Shown here in pieces: positions 1-8,607 of a stretch of 64,000 bases of DNA. Numbering within the stretch: position 1 is the first letter of the stretch; each line of letters begins with the position of its first letter. The DNA comes from Neobacillus mesonae (GTDB taxonomy: Bacteria; Bacillota; Bacilli; Bacillales; Cytobacillaceae), in contig NZ_JAMBNQ010000017.1 in assembly GCF_023715155.1 (NCBI RefSeq), forward strand, positions 38,383-102,382, in the 5' to 3' direction. The position numbers and the translations under genes were made by a program. Under the pieces are notes generated by a model. It searched no databases and was not told the DNA's origin. It worked only from the letters and a program-made list of their open reading frames with translations.

Positions 1-183
1 AGTTTTTCCGGCAAGCGGGCCATTGGTAATAATACTAGGGCCATGAGGATGAGCTGAAATCACCCAAGCTTCCCCTGTCTTATCATTTGGAATCTCATAA
101 TTGAATTCTGTTCTTAACTTTTGCCCGCCCCAAATTCTCTCTTGGAAAACTGGCTTTAAAAAAATCGGTTCATTATTATACAT
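1..183 (-). CDS. manA: Mannose-6-phosphate isomerase, class I (5' end only; runs off the window)
   Basis: The first 61 codons of a class I (cupin) phosphomannose isomerase, which interconverts mannose-6-P and fructose-6-P in the cytoplasm. The visible N-terminus contains IFLKPVFQERIWGG, TGEAWVISAHPHGPS and NGPLAGKT, which match the start of Bacillus ManA closely, including the IWGG and ISAHP blocks. The ATG at 183 has a good Shine-Dalgarno (TGGAGG, 6 nt upstream). It lies downstream of the ManP-like EIIA remnant on the same strand, the B. subtilis manP-manA order, so it probably once belonged to a mannose PTS operon. It may also supply mannose-6-P for the GDP-mannose made by the EPS locus. 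The rest of the gene is outside the window. Confidence 0.9.
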   Translation of the reverse strand, partial: MYNNEPIFLKPVFQERIWGGQKLRTEFNYEIPNDKTGEAWVISAHPHGPSIITNGPLAGKT

Positions 184-236
184 GATTAACCTCCATTAGA
201 TGTCCAGGACGGGTCTTCTGCTTCTATCAACAGAAG

Positions 237-264
237 GAAGCAAGAGAACCGTCCCCTTGCTTGG
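237..264. repeat. Inverted repeat with the GAGAACCGTCCCC core, between EIIA remnant and manA
   Basis: AAGCAAG and CTTGCTT arms enclose GAGAACCGTCCC, and a T-run follows on the plus strand. The GGGGACGGTTCTC core is, from memory, a recurrent small intergenic repeat of Bacillus-type genomes. Here it sits in the manP'-manA gap. Whether it acts as a terminator or is a passive repeat cannot be decided from one copy. Confidence 0.45.
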
Positions 265-272
265 CTGCTTTT

Positions 273-716
273 TTATTGAATACTCTCTAGTAGTTTATAG
301 GCTTCTTCTTTAGAAGACACCTTTAATAATTGCTCTCGGAAACTGTCATCCATGAGTTTACGTGACAGCATTTGGAATATTTTCAAATGGGCATCCCCTG
401 CTGCTTTTTCCGGTACGGCAATCACAAAAATCAACTTTGCAGGTGTACCAACTAAGCTGTTCCAGTCAACACCGTCACGCTTAATTCCGAAGGCCACAGC
501 AGGACGGTTTACCTCATTTGACTTACCGTGTGGTATAGCAATGTTCATGCCAAGCCCTGTTGAACTTTCCGTTTCACGGTTTAAAATGGCTTGTTTAAAC
601 TCCTGCTTAGAATTTACTATACCATTTTTATCAAATTTGGCAATAATTTCATCGATCACGTCATCGCGAGTAATTCCTGTTCGGCTTGAGAATAAAGCTT
701 GCACTGGGATACTCAC
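273..716 (-). pseudogene. EIIA domain remnant of a ManP-like fructose/mannose PTS permease
   Basis: A 147-residue frame consisting only of a fructose-family EIIA domain. It has NRETESSTGLGMNIAIPHGKS with the phospho-acceptor His about residue 63, and ends HLKIFQMLSRKLMDD...EEAYKLLESIQ. This follows the C-terminal EIIA of B. subtilis ManP almost word for word, so I read it as the 3' end of a manP gene. The EIIB and EIIC domains are absent, and the first beta-strand and helix of EIIA are replaced by unrelated residues, because upstream the frame runs into a manR-like HTH in another frame. The only start is GTG at 716, directly after a TAA, with a GGAG about 10 nt upstream, so some translation by reinitiation is possible. 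A free working EIIA is the alternative. Confidence 0.75.
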
Positions 717-858
717 TTAGATAATACTCCAACCGGTCCAAATCATTCCTTACGGTCTTCTCCGAATAAGCAAGTCGTGCCGCCAAATCCTTACTATTTA
801 ATGTCCTTTCATTCTGAACGAGCAATATTCTCAATAGTTCCTTCTGTCTGTTATTCAT
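661..858 (-). pseudogene. 5' remnant of a ManR-like (BglG-type) PTS regulator: HTH only
   Basis: A 65-codon frame whose first 48 residues are a clean DeoR/Mga-type helix-turn-helix as at the N-terminus of BglG-family activators: RQKELLRILL, then SKDLAARLAYSEKTVRNDLDRLEYYLSE. After this the frame passes into the DNA that encodes the EIIA remnant in another frame and soon ends, so residues from about 49 are nonsense. A full regulator would have about 600 more residues (PRDs, EIIB, EIIA). The simplest reading is one deletion that joined the start of manR to the end of manP. No strong Shine-Dalgarno is evident upstream. Confidence 0.7.
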
Positions 859-1171
859 CGGATGACCTGTTCAAAATCAGATATATCAAAATTTAACTTT
901 AATTGGAATCTGAATCAAATGGAGAAAATTAAAGTCCTTACTTACTGGGGAGAATATTAATTGGTAGTAGAGTTGTAAGTAAGTGAAAATATATTAAACT
1001 AGAGGATTCGGGGAGAAATCAAAATCCTAAGAATAAGTACCCCTCCTCACTCGACAAATCCCTCCAAATTCCAACAGATTGATATTGAAACCTGTATCCA
1101 AAAATAGTAAAATTAGTCCATAATTTTAATACTATAAAATTAGCAAAAGGAATTTTGCAACGGAGGATACG
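859..1171. other. Divergent intergenic region, manR remnant / LCP gene
   Basis: Noncoding 313 bp, AT-rich. It holds the LCP promoter (listed separately). I saw no convincing promoter or cre site facing the manR remnant. Confidence 0.5.
1085..1113 (+). promoter_or_regulatory. Sigma-A promoter for the LCP gene
   Basis: TTGAAA at 1085-1090, exactly 17 nt, TAAAAT at 1108-1113: one mismatch per hexamer to consensus with ideal spacing, 58 nt upstream of the ATG. Confidence 0.6.
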
Positions 1172-2155
1172 ATGAAAAAGAAAAAGATTAGTAAGTGGAA
1201 GATAATTGGTCTGTCCATTTTAGGTGTTCTTATTTTAGGCATTGCTGGTTTCGCATATGAATACTACCAGTTACAGCCTAAAAATCACTTTAAAACTGTT
1301 CCGGTTGTCAGCAATGGAAAAAACGATAGTAAAGACCTACCAGAGACAGCAAATGTTAATGATCCTGTATTCAACGTCTTATTGATCGGTTCCGATGAAA
1401 GAAAGGGCCAAAATATTGGCCATTCCGATTCCATGATGCTTGTTCACGTTGATTTAAAACAACAAAAATACAATGCGATTAGTATCCCTCGTGATACCCG
1501 TGTCCATTTAGATGGTTACGGATATACCAAACTAACGAGTGTTCAATATATTATTCAAGCTACACAGGGGCCTAAAAAAGGTGTTGAGGCAGCTGTTACA
1601 GCCGTTAGCGAATTAACCGGTGTCCCTATCAATTACTATGTAGAAACCAATTATGGCGGATTTCAATCAATGGTTGAAGCCGTTGGCGGTATTGATATGA
1701 ATGTACCATTTGAAGTGAAATTAACACATCCATGGTATGGTGAAAATAAAAATAAAGTGATAAGCCCTGGTGTACATTCTTTCGATGGAAAAATGGTGAC
1801 AGAAATTGTCCATGAACGCTATTCATTAAAAAATGGAGAATTTGGCCGCCAAAAGCTGCAAGAAGAGGCATTGAAAGGCGTTGCAAAAAAGGCACTCAGC
1901 CCAAGTAATATTACTAATTTACCTTCATTAGTCAAATCAATTGATGATTTTGTTATTGCAACGAATATGTCAACATCTGATATGTTAAGCCTAGGCTTAT
2001 CGGCAAAAAATTTCAATCCAGATAAACAACTTACCTATTATCAGATTCCTGGCGAAGGAAAAAGAATGTATGATGATATTTTAAAAAATACAAACTACCA
2101 ATTAGTTGTTGATCAACAAAAAATTGATGAAATTGTTTCGACGAACTTTCAATAA
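1172..2155 (+). CDS. LytR-CpsA-Psr (LCP) family cell-envelope polymer ligase
   Basis: A 327-residue LCP protein. These enzymes transfer undecaprenyl-linked polymers (teichoic acid, capsule) onto peptidoglycan on the outer face of the membrane. It has a short Lys-rich cytoplasmic tail, one membrane anchor at about residues 9-30, then the LCP core: NVLLIGSDER, HSDSMMLVHVD, AISIPRDTRV, a VGGIDM strand and an FDG...ERYSLKNGEFGRQKLQ segment with the conserved Arg/Asp residues. The ATG at 1172 has a CGGAGG site 6 nt upstream, and the gene is monocistronic with its own promoter and terminator. Whether its substrate is wall teichoic acid or the EPS encoded at 11-31 kb cannot be told; TagU-like and CpsA-like roles are both possible. 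Confidence 0.92.
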   Translation: MKKKKISKWKIIGLSILGVLILGIAGFAYEYYQLQPKNHFKTVPVVSNGKNDSKDLPETANVNDPVFNVLLIGSDERKGQNIGHSDSMMLVHVDLKQQKYNAISIPRDTRVHLDGYGYTKLTSVQYIIQATQGPKKGVEAAVTAVSELTGVPINYYVETNYGGFQSMVEAVGGIDMNVPFEVKLTHPWYGENKNKVISPGVHSFDGKMVTEIVHERYSLKNGEFGRQKLQEEALKGVAKKALSPSNITNLPSLVKSIDDFVIATNMSTSDMLSLGLSAKNFNPDKQLTYYQIPGEGKRMYDDILKNTNYQLVVDQQKIDEIVSTNFQ

Positions 2156-2171
2156 AAATTGCTAGTCCTAT

Positions 2172-2220
2172 AAAAAATGCTATCCCTAACTTATATCAGT
2201 TTTTGGGGTAGCATTTTTTA
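2172..2220 (+). terminator. Intrinsic terminator after the LCP gene
   Basis: AAAAAATGCTATCCC pairs with GGGGTAGCATTTTTT across a loop of about 20 nt, ending in a T-run. Confidence 0.85.
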
Positions 2221-2450
2221 AATTCCACTGTACTATGGCTATGTCGAAAACTTTTTCCTCTTCACTGCCAAGCTTCTCTTTTTTCCGCAACACTAGTTTG
2301 ATATATTAAAGCAAATAAAAAGTAATTCCTTTCCTTATTTACAAGTAATACTCCTCAATCAACCCATAAGTTGAAAACGCTCCCATATAAGGATAAATTA
2401 ATTGCCAATTGGAAATCCTTAAGCTACATAACTAGTTAGGAGTGAGTTCT

Positions 2451-2564
2451 TTGGAAGAACAGGAAAATTTCTTGGTCGGTCTTTTATGGGGGACATCTCT
2501 TAGTGTTCCATTATGGCTTGCGTTTTTCGGCTGGGTTAAAATTATGGCCCATTTTCTTCTATAA
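2451..2564 (+). CDS. Small hydrophobic protein, 37 aa, unknown function
   Basis: A short frame starting at TTG 2451 with a Shine-Dalgarno (AGGAG, 8-9 nt upstream) and ending TAA 2562-2564. The product starts with the acidic tail MEEQENF and continues as one hydrophobic, Trp-rich segment (LLWGTSLSVPLWLAFFGW), so it is probably a single-pass membrane micro-protein. I do not recognise it. Support is the ribosome-binding site and membrane-like composition in an otherwise empty gap between two terminators; chance cannot be excluded. Confidence 0.45.
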   Translation: MEEQENFLVGLLWGTSLSVPLWLAFFGWVKIMAHFLL

Positions 2565-2586
2565 ACCTTACCTTCAACAAAATAGT

Positions 2587-2614
2587 AAAAGGCAGAGGAT
2601 CCCCTCCGCCTTTT
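2587..2614 (-). terminator. Intrinsic terminator of the PTS-transketolase operon
   Basis: AAAAGGCAGAGGATCCCCTCCGCCTTTT region: a stem of about 12 bp with a GATC-centred loop, starting 10 nt beyond the transketolase stop and followed by T/A-rich sequence on the minus strand. Confidence 0.8.
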
Positions 2615-2623
2615 AATTAGAAT

Positions 2624-4636
2624 TCAATCCAATATGTTCAGCAGCTTCTTCATATTCTCAACAACATCATTTACTGTAAAATGAATCCATTCAACTAAAT
2701 CATTTGCATGACCCGATGCGCCGTATTTATCAACACTCATCACCATACCGTCGGATCCTACATATTGTTCCCATCCATACTTTGAACCCATTTCTACAGA
2801 TAACCGCTTAGTAAGCCTTTTTGGCAGGACTTCCTCCTTATACTCGGAATCCTGCTTCTCAAACAATTCCCAGCTTGGCATACTAACGACGTTAATCTCG
2901 ATTCCATCCTCATGTAAAATAGCTTGAGCCTTTAATGCTAGTTCAACTTCAGAACCAGTCGCTATAATAATTCCTTCAGCTTCTCCTATAGCAGGTGAAA
3001 TCATATAGGCACCTTTTTGAACACCTTCTAAAGAGGCATTCTCCAAAACAGGTACATCATGACGCCCCAACGCAATTACGACAGGTGTTTTCTTGGATTC
3101 AATGGCAACTTTCCAAGCTCCAATGGTTTCAATTGCATCAGCCGGTCGAATGACAGTTAAATTAGGCATTGCACGCAGCGATATTAAATGCTCAATCGGC
3201 TGATGGGTCGGCCCATCAGGACCAAGCAAAAAGCTATCATGGGTAAAAACATATGTCACCGGAATCTCCATTAATGCAGAATGCCGTATGGCAGATCTCA
3301 TATAATCGGAAAACACAAGGAAGGTGCCGCAATAACCTTTTACCCCGCCATGAAGTGTTAAACCACTGGTGATGGATGCCATTGCAAATTCACGTACACC
3401 AAAATGAATATTGGGCCCAGAATAGTCTCCCTTTTTCATAAAACGCTGATTATTAATCGTTGTTTTATTGGAAGAAGCAAGGTCAGCAGACCCTCCTACA
3501 AGTGTCGGAAAATCATTGTACAAACGATTTAAGACTTCACCAGAAGCAGAACGGGTTGCCATTTTCTTCGTATTGAATTTCCTTAAGGTTTCTTCACCAA
3601 GAGTAAATCCATCATTAATTGTCTTTTCCAGCTCTGCCGCCAACTCGGGATATAACTTTTTATAATTCTTGAACAGCAGGTTCCATTTTTCCTCTTCCTG
3701 TTTCCCTTTTTCCTCTATTTCTAAAAATGATTCTTTTACTTCCTTCGGGATATAGAATGGTTCTTTATATTCCCAGCCGTAAGCCTGCTTGATTAATTTG
3801 GATTCCTGCTCCCCTACCGGATTACTATGAATCTTTGCTGTTCCTTGAAGATTAGGCGAGCCAAATCCAATTACATTTTTCACTTCAATAAGTGTCGGCT
3901 TGTCATGACAAGATTTAGCCTCATCAATGGCATCAGAAATCGATTCTAAGTCATTTCCATTCTGCACTTGTAATACCTGCCAGCCCATTGCTTGGAATTT
4001 CCCTTGAACATCCTCTACATTTGAAATATCAACTGGTCCATCTGAAGTAACATCATTTGAATCATACAATACAATTAACCGGCCAAGACCAAGCTGCCCT
4101 GCAAGTGAGGCTGCTTCCTGAGCAACCCCCTCCATCAAGTCTCCGTCACCGCAAATAGTAAATGTATAATGATCAATAACATTAAAATCCTCTCGATTAA
4201 ACTTTGCAGCCAGGTGGGCTTCTGCGAGTGCCATCCCGACAGTAAGCGCCAGTCCCTGCCCAAGAGGTCCCGTTGTGGCTTCAACTCCAGGTGTTACATG
4301 TACTTCAGGATGTCCGGGAGTCCGGCTATTTAACTTTCTAAAACCCTTTAAGTCCTCTATAGTCATATCATATCCTGATAAATGTAATAGGGTATACAGC
4401 AGAATGGAACCGTGCCCGGAGGTAAGAACAAATCGGTCTCGGTTAAACCAATCTGGATTTTTTGGATTGTGCTTCATTTTATTCTTCCAAAGTACGTAAG
4501 CCATTGGTGCAGATCCCAGCGGCATTCCCAAATGTCCGTTTTTTGCATTTTCCACACTATCTAAACACAACGTTCTAATTGTATTCACCGATAATTCGGC
4601 AATACTACTCCTTGTTGAATCGGCAGTGTTCTTCAA
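2624..4636 (-). CDS. Transketolase (PTS-operon paralogue)
   Basis: A full-length ThDP-dependent transketolase of about 670 residues that moves two-carbon ketol units between phosphosugars. Domains in order are the pyrophosphate domain (HLGMPLGSAPMAYVLW, then the ThDP motif GDGDLMEG near residue 170), the pyrimidine domain (GVREFAMASITSGL, HDSFLLGPDGPTHQPIEHL) and the C-terminal domain (ATGSEVELAL). The loop IHSNPVGEQES replaces the more usual HGAPLG but keeps its His. The longest frame begins at TTG 4651 with no ribosome-binding site; TTG 4636 has GGGGG 8 nt upstream and is preferred. It is the last gene of the PTS operon, which suggests that the imported sugar is turned into a pentose- or ketose-phosphate. 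It is probably not the housekeeping tkt. Confidence 0.92.
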   Translation of the reverse strand: MKNTADSTRSSIAELSVNTIRTLCLDSVENAKNGHLGMPLGSAPMAYVLWKNKMKHNPKNPDWFNRDRFVLTSGHGSILLYTLLHLSGYDMTIEDLKGFRKLNSRTPGHPEVHVTPGVEATTGPLGQGLALTVGMALAEAHLAAKFNREDFNVIDHYTFTICGDGDLMEGVAQEAASLAGQLGLGRLIVLYDSNDVTSDGPVDISNVEDVQGKFQAMGWQVLQVQNGNDLESISDAIDEAKSCHDKPTLIEVKNVIGFGSPNLQGTAKIHSNPVGEQESKLIKQAYGWEYKEPFYIPKEVKESFLEIEEKGKQEEEKWNLLFKNYKKLYPELAAELEKTINDGFTLGEETLRKFNTKKMATRSASGEVLNRLYNDFPTLVGGSADLASSNKTTINNQRFMKKGDYSGPNIHFGVREFAMASITSGLTLHGGVKGYCGTFLVFSDYMRSAIRHSALMEIPVTYVFTHDSFLLGPDGPTHQPIEHLISLRAMPNLTVIRPADAIETIGAWKVAIESKKTPVVIALGRHDVPVLENASLEGVQKGAYMISPAIGEAEGIIIATGSEVELALKAQAILHEDGIEINVVSMPSWELFEKQDSEYKEEVLPKRLTKRLSVEMGSKYGWEQYVGSDGMVMSVDKYGASGHANDLVEWIHFTVNDVVENMKKLLNILD

Positions 4637-4711
4637 ATTTGAAACCCCCAATTAACTTTTCGTCCATAGGCATTATTCTCATCAGTATTCTGCAAATAAG
4701 GAACTACCAAA

Positions 4712-5986
4712 CTAGAAAATGAATTGGATTAACTTACCAATATAATAAACTAGTAAACCAACGATATTAAAGTCCGTTTCTGGAAAGGCTGTCCCTTTCA
4801 AACCAATGTTCTCCATAATCGGATAAATGGTAGAAGGCCCAATAGCTATTAAAACGCCAACAACAAATGAACCTGCAACTGCTCCTTTCCAGCCTCCAGT
4901 AGCGTTACCAAATACACCGGCAGTAGCACCAATAAAGAAGTATGGAACTGCTACAGGAATAATAACAGCCATATTTAACACTCCGAAGGCAAACATACAC
5001 AGCAGGCCGCCGACATAGGAACTTAGGAAACCAATAACCGTTGCTGTCGGGGCAAACGGGAATACAATTGGACAGTCTAGAGCTGGCTTAGCATTAGGGA
5101 TTAAACGTTCAGAAATACCTACAAACGCATTCACAATTTCCCCTAAGAGCATACGGACCCCTGTAATAATGACATAAAGCGATGCCGCAAAGCCAAGTCC
5201 CTGGAACAAAGGATATACTAACCAATTCACACCTTTAGACAATGTCTCAACTTCCGTTTTACCGGCAGCAAAAGCTGCAATATAAAAGAAAACAATGATA
5301 GTAATACTTACTCCAACGACGTAATCCTTAAAGATGGATAACCAGCCTGGAAGTTTCAAGTTTTCTGTGCTGTCTTCCGGCTTTCCAACTTTTGACCCAA
5401 TCCAGCCCGATAAGGCATACCCTACTGTCACATAATGGCCAAGTGCCAATTCATCGTCACCGGTAACCTTCCGCATATATGGCTGGCAGATCGCCGGAAA
5501 CAATGCAGCACATATCCCTAAGAGAATACCGCCAACCACTACAATGGTTGTATTACTAACACCCAAAGCTTTCATCATAACGGTTAGCAGGGCAGCTAAA
5601 TAAAGATTATGTTGTCCTGTTAAAAAGATATATTTTAACGGTGTAAATCTTGCTACAACTAGATTCATAGCAAAACCCAGCACCATTACTAACGATACCG
5701 TAGTACCAAATTTTTGTTGTGCTAGAGCGGTGACCGCCTCAGCTAGAGGCAGGACTCCTTTAAGTCCAAAACCTGCCGCAAATAAATCTTGGAAACTTGA
5801 TAAAGCTACAACCGCGGCCCCGGAGCCAACACCAAATACTAGGAATCCAACAATGGTTTTTAAAGTTCCAGAAATAACATTATCAATGGATTGCTTTTGT
5901 AAAATTAACCCTATAAAAGCCATAAGGCCAACTAAAATGGCAGCAGAGCTTAGTAAATCAAACACAATCACCTTAATCAGTTCCAT
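4712..5986 (-). CDS. PTS EIIC, ascorbate (UlaA/SgaT) family
   Basis: A 424-residue polytopic membrane protein with about 11 hydrophobic segments. It carries UlaA-family blocks: LVVARFTPLKYIFLTGQHNLYLAALL in the middle and MLLGEIVNAFVGISERLIPNAKPALDCP before the last helices. It is the sugar-translocating, phosphorylation-coupled unit of a PTS permease, working with the EIIB encoded 70 bp upstream. UlaA relatives carry L-ascorbate, but the family also has uncharacterised members, and no lactonase, decarboxylase or epimerase of the ula pathway is present here. The substrate is therefore unknown, and the linked transketolase points to a pentose/pentitol-like fate. Confidence 0.9.
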   Translation of the reverse strand: MELIKVIVFDLLSSAAILVGLMAFIGLILQKQSIDNVISGTLKTIVGFLVFGVGSGAAVVALSSFQDLFAAGFGLKGVLPLAEAVTALAQQKFGTTVSLVMVLGFAMNLVVARFTPLKYIFLTGQHNLYLAALLTVMMKALGVSNTTIVVVGGILLGICAALFPAICQPYMRKVTGDDELALGHYVTVGYALSGWIGSKVGKPEDSTENLKLPGWLSIFKDYVVGVSITIIVFFYIAAFAAGKTEVETLSKGVNWLVYPLFQGLGFAASLYVIITGVRMLLGEIVNAFVGISERLIPNAKPALDCPIVFPFAPTATVIGFLSSYVGGLLCMFAFGVLNMAVIIPVAVPYFFIGATAGVFGNATGGWKGAVAGSFVVGVLIAIGPSTIYPIMENIGLKGTAFPETDFNIVGLLVYYIGKLIQFIF

Positions 5987-6057
5987 TTGGATATTCTCCC
6001 CTCAGTGCCAATTATTTGTATAAAACTAGACTCAAAACTGCTGTATGTGAAAGATTA

Positions 6058-6345
6058 TTAGGAAACCTGGCTTGTTTCCTCTAGAAACTTCTCAAGTTTT
6101 TCTTTAATTTCTTTTTTATCCATTAGATTTTGAATCCCAATAATGTATTTTACTTTTCCTTTTAAATCTGGAACCAAATCTGCCATTGTAATCAGTAGAT
6201 CTCCCCTAAATTGGCTAACGGCATCAATTGAATTATGTTCTGCTTTAATCGGAAATTTATTTTCTCTGATTACTTGATCCACTTTAATCTTTAACATCAT
6301 ACTTGAACCCATTCCTGTCCTACATGCTATTAAGGCTGTTTTCAT
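6058..6345 (-). CDS. PTS EIIB, ascorbate/galactitol type
   Basis: A 95-residue EIIB protein with the phospho-acceptor loop ACRTGMGSS, Cys about residue 8, at the end of the first beta-strand. It receives phosphate from an EIIA domain and passes it to the sugar in EIIC. Its start overlaps the end of the regulator gene by 4 nt, indicating translational coupling. No free EIIA gene lies nearby, so the EIIA domain fused to the regulator is the likely donor. Confidence 0.9.
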   Translation of the reverse strand: MKTALIACRTGMGSSMMLKIKVDQVIRENKFPIKAEHNSIDAVSQFRGDLLITMADLVPDLKGKVKYIIGIQNLMDKKEIKEKLEKFLEETSQVS

Positions 6346-8429
6346 ATTTTTTTCTCTCCTTTTTCATATGCTAAAATAAATTCATAAACTTCATGAGATT
6401 CTTTTGCACTATCAAGTTTTTGAAAAAACTCAGGACGTTCTAATAGTTCCACTAATTCTGCCATTGCCGTTAAGTGTGTTTCATTGTCAATCGCACTTAA
6501 ACAGAAAATATATTGAACCGGATCATTGTCTTCGTTTCCAAAATGAATAGGATCTTTTAATCTATTTATACTGATGGCAATCTCTTTTGATCCGCACTCG
6601 GGTCTTGCATGGGGCAGAGCAACATGTTCCGCAATGACAATGTACGGGCCAGACTCACTTGCTGAATCGATCATGGCTTGAATATATTCAGATGAAACTT
6701 TCGCCTCATCCACAAGGGGCTGCCCTGCCTTTCGGATTGCATCCTGCCAATCATCTGCTTCCACATTTAATTGAATTAAATTTTCACTGATAATATCACT
6801 TAGCATGGGCTCCTTCACTTCCTGTGGACCTTTTTTATTATTGGTAAACAGCTCATATAAACTAGTTTCTAATCCTGCTCTATCCTTTATTTCTGCATAG
6901 TTATCTATGATTTTCATCATATGCTGAATAGAAGGCTGATTGAAAACTGGCTTTCCTATGAGTGTATATACATTTTGGATAAACTTGAATTTTTCCAAGC
7001 TGCTCATAATTGGATTCACGATAATAAGCGGGATTCTTGATGTGGTTAATTTTGCAGAAGGTACTGTGGAAAACATGATGTCGGCTTTTACTTTAATGGA
7101 ATCCAATTGTTCAATCTCCAGCGGGGGATGAAATTCAAATTCTGGAAACATTTCTCGAAGTTCTTTATACAAAATAGCAGATGTTCCTACCCCGCTCGGA
7201 CACACGATCAGTGCATTCTTTTTCCCTGTAAATTCTTCATTCATGTTGGTGATAATAGAAGCAAAATGAATAATGAGATACGCAACTTCCTCATCCGGAA
7301 TGTCATTTTTAAAAATGGCGCTAAAGGGTCTCAAAGTCTCCCTTACTAATTTATAGAGTTCCTTATATTCTTGTTGAATTTTCAATAATAAAGGATTTAC
7401 AATGGGCAGCCTGAATAAAAGACGATAGTACGCTGGCCGAAAGTGCATAAACAGTTGGGTAACGACCTTTTCATATTCAAAGAAACGTACACCCGATAAA
7501 CTTTCAAAACGATTGACGATTCCTTTGACCAGTTCTAATATAACAGTTCGATCCCTGGTGTATTTAGTTATATCACCAACCGATAAGCCTAATATCCATG
7601 CACCCAAATATTCCTCTTCTTCTTGGGATTGAACGTGAAAACTCTTTAATAAACTCTTGGCAAAGTGAAACTCATTCGTATTTTTAAGAATCGATTTGTT
7701 TCTTCCTTTAGAAGGAATTTGGCCGCTGTTCTTTATCCTGGATAGAATAAAGATAAAGCTATAAATAAATTCCAGCATCCTATTTTCAACAAAATTAATA
7801 GACCAACTTTCGGAGTTTTTTTGTACAATGGGCTGAACATCTTGTAATAGCATCAATTGATTCTTATTCGTATACCAATCTAACAGTTTTGAACCATTCG
7901 GATAGGATAAGATGTTAATGACAAACCCCATCATGCAGTAGCGAAGATTCCTTTCATCTCCTTTTAAGGAATATCCCCTTATACGATCATAAATTATCTG
8001 TACATGATAGTCTTTAAGATGGTTGTTTAAATGTTTCATATCCTTTAAAGCGGTTGTTTTACCAATATCAAATAAGGAGATCAAATGATTTATAGAAAGA
8101 TAATCTTGATGATTAAAAAGAAAAAGATAAATGAATGCCATTCTCTCTTTATCTCCAAACATGTATGCAGCTGCTGCTTTCTCAACTCCTTTCTCAGATA
8201 ATTGCTTTATAACATATTGCTTTGTTTCAGGTGGTACAATAATCCCTTTTCTCTTTAATTTTTCTACTTTAGGATACTTACACTCCGATAACCAATCATT
8301 AATCTTTAACAGGTCATAATCAATCTGTCGTCTTGTTAACCCCGTCCTTTTCTGGATTTCTTCAAAACTGATTAAATCGTACCTTATTAACAAATCTAAT
8401 AATTGAAGACTTCTTTGTTCAAGCACCAT
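6342..8429 (-). CDS. BglG/MtlR-type PTS-regulated activator with fused EIIB and EIIA domains
   Basis: A 695-residue regulator. It has an N-terminal winged HTH (TGLTRRQIDYDLLKINDWL), a second HTH-like region near 115-140, PTS-regulation domains at about 185-400 with the second one carrying His 329 (LFMHFRP) and His 388 (YLIIHF), a GatB-like EIIB domain at about 403-490 (NALIVCPSGVGTS, Cys 410) and a C-terminal EIIA domain at about 545-690 (EHVALPHARP, His 607). Such proteins are activated or inhibited by phosphorylation of these residues according to HPr and permease state. It is the first gene of the operon. As the operon encodes no other EIIA, this domain may do transport as well as sensing. 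The first PRD lacks an obvious His. The ATG at 8429 follows a GGAGG-type site. Confidence 0.9.
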   Translation of the reverse strand: MVLEQRSLQLLDLLIRYDLISFEEIQKRTGLTRRQIDYDLLKINDWLSECKYPKVEKLKRKGIIVPPETKQYVIKQLSEKGVEKAAAAYMFGDKERMAFIYLFLFNHQDYLSINHLISLFDIGKTTALKDMKHLNNHLKDYHVQIIYDRIRGYSLKGDERNLRYCMMGFVINILSYPNGSKLLDWYTNKNQLMLLQDVQPIVQKNSESWSINFVENRMLEFIYSFIFILSRIKNSGQIPSKGRNKSILKNTNEFHFAKSLLKSFHVQSQEEEEYLGAWILGLSVGDITKYTRDRTVILELVKGIVNRFESLSGVRFFEYEKVVTQLFMHFRPAYYRLLFRLPIVNPLLLKIQQEYKELYKLVRETLRPFSAIFKNDIPDEEVAYLIIHFASIITNMNEEFTGKKNALIVCPSGVGTSAILYKELREMFPEFEFHPPLEIEQLDSIKVKADIMFSTVPSAKLTTSRIPLIIVNPIMSSLEKFKFIQNVYTLIGKPVFNQPSIQHMMKIIDNYAEIKDRAGLETSLYELFTNNKKGPQEVKEPMLSDIISENLIQLNVEADDWQDAIRKAGQPLVDEAKVSSEYIQAMIDSASESGPYIVIAEHVALPHARPECGSKEIAISINRLKDPIHFGNEDNDPVQYIFCLSAIDNETHLTAMAELVELLERPEFFQKLDSAKESHEVYEFILAYEKGEKKI

Positions 8430-8456
8430 TGGTTACCTCCTAATCTCATCATACGT

Positions 8457-8470
8457 TGGAAACGCATTCA
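8457..8470. promoter_or_regulatory. Candidate cre (CcpA) site upstream of the PTS operon
   Basis: TGGAAACGCATTCA matches the cre consensus TGWAANCGNTNWCA at all but two positions and keeps the central CG. It lies 28-41 bp upstream of the regulator start, a position suited to catabolite repression. Confidence 0.45.
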
Positions 8471-8496
8471 TAATAACGTCTATTGGGGTTATAAAA

Positions 8497-8513
8497 TGTA
8501 AATACTATTTACA
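8497..8513. promoter_or_regulatory. 17-bp perfect palindrome, probable operator
   Basis: TGTAAATACTATTTACA, two 8-bp arms around one central base, 70-85 bp upstream of the PTS operon. It could bind the operon regulator or another dimeric protein. Only the symmetry is visible. Confidence 0.5.
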
Positions 8514-8607
8514 TAGATTGTATTGAAGAACTGGGATGGTTTGTCCGTCCTTAAAACAACTAAGGAATAAAAAAACAGAGCTGCCTATGCTTCCAAGGAT
8601 TGAAGGA

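Noticed and set aside
2624..8429. Canonical ula (L-ascorbate) operon
   Set aside because: UlaA/UlaB-like proteins are present but UlaG lactonase, UlaD decarboxylase and the epimerases are missing.
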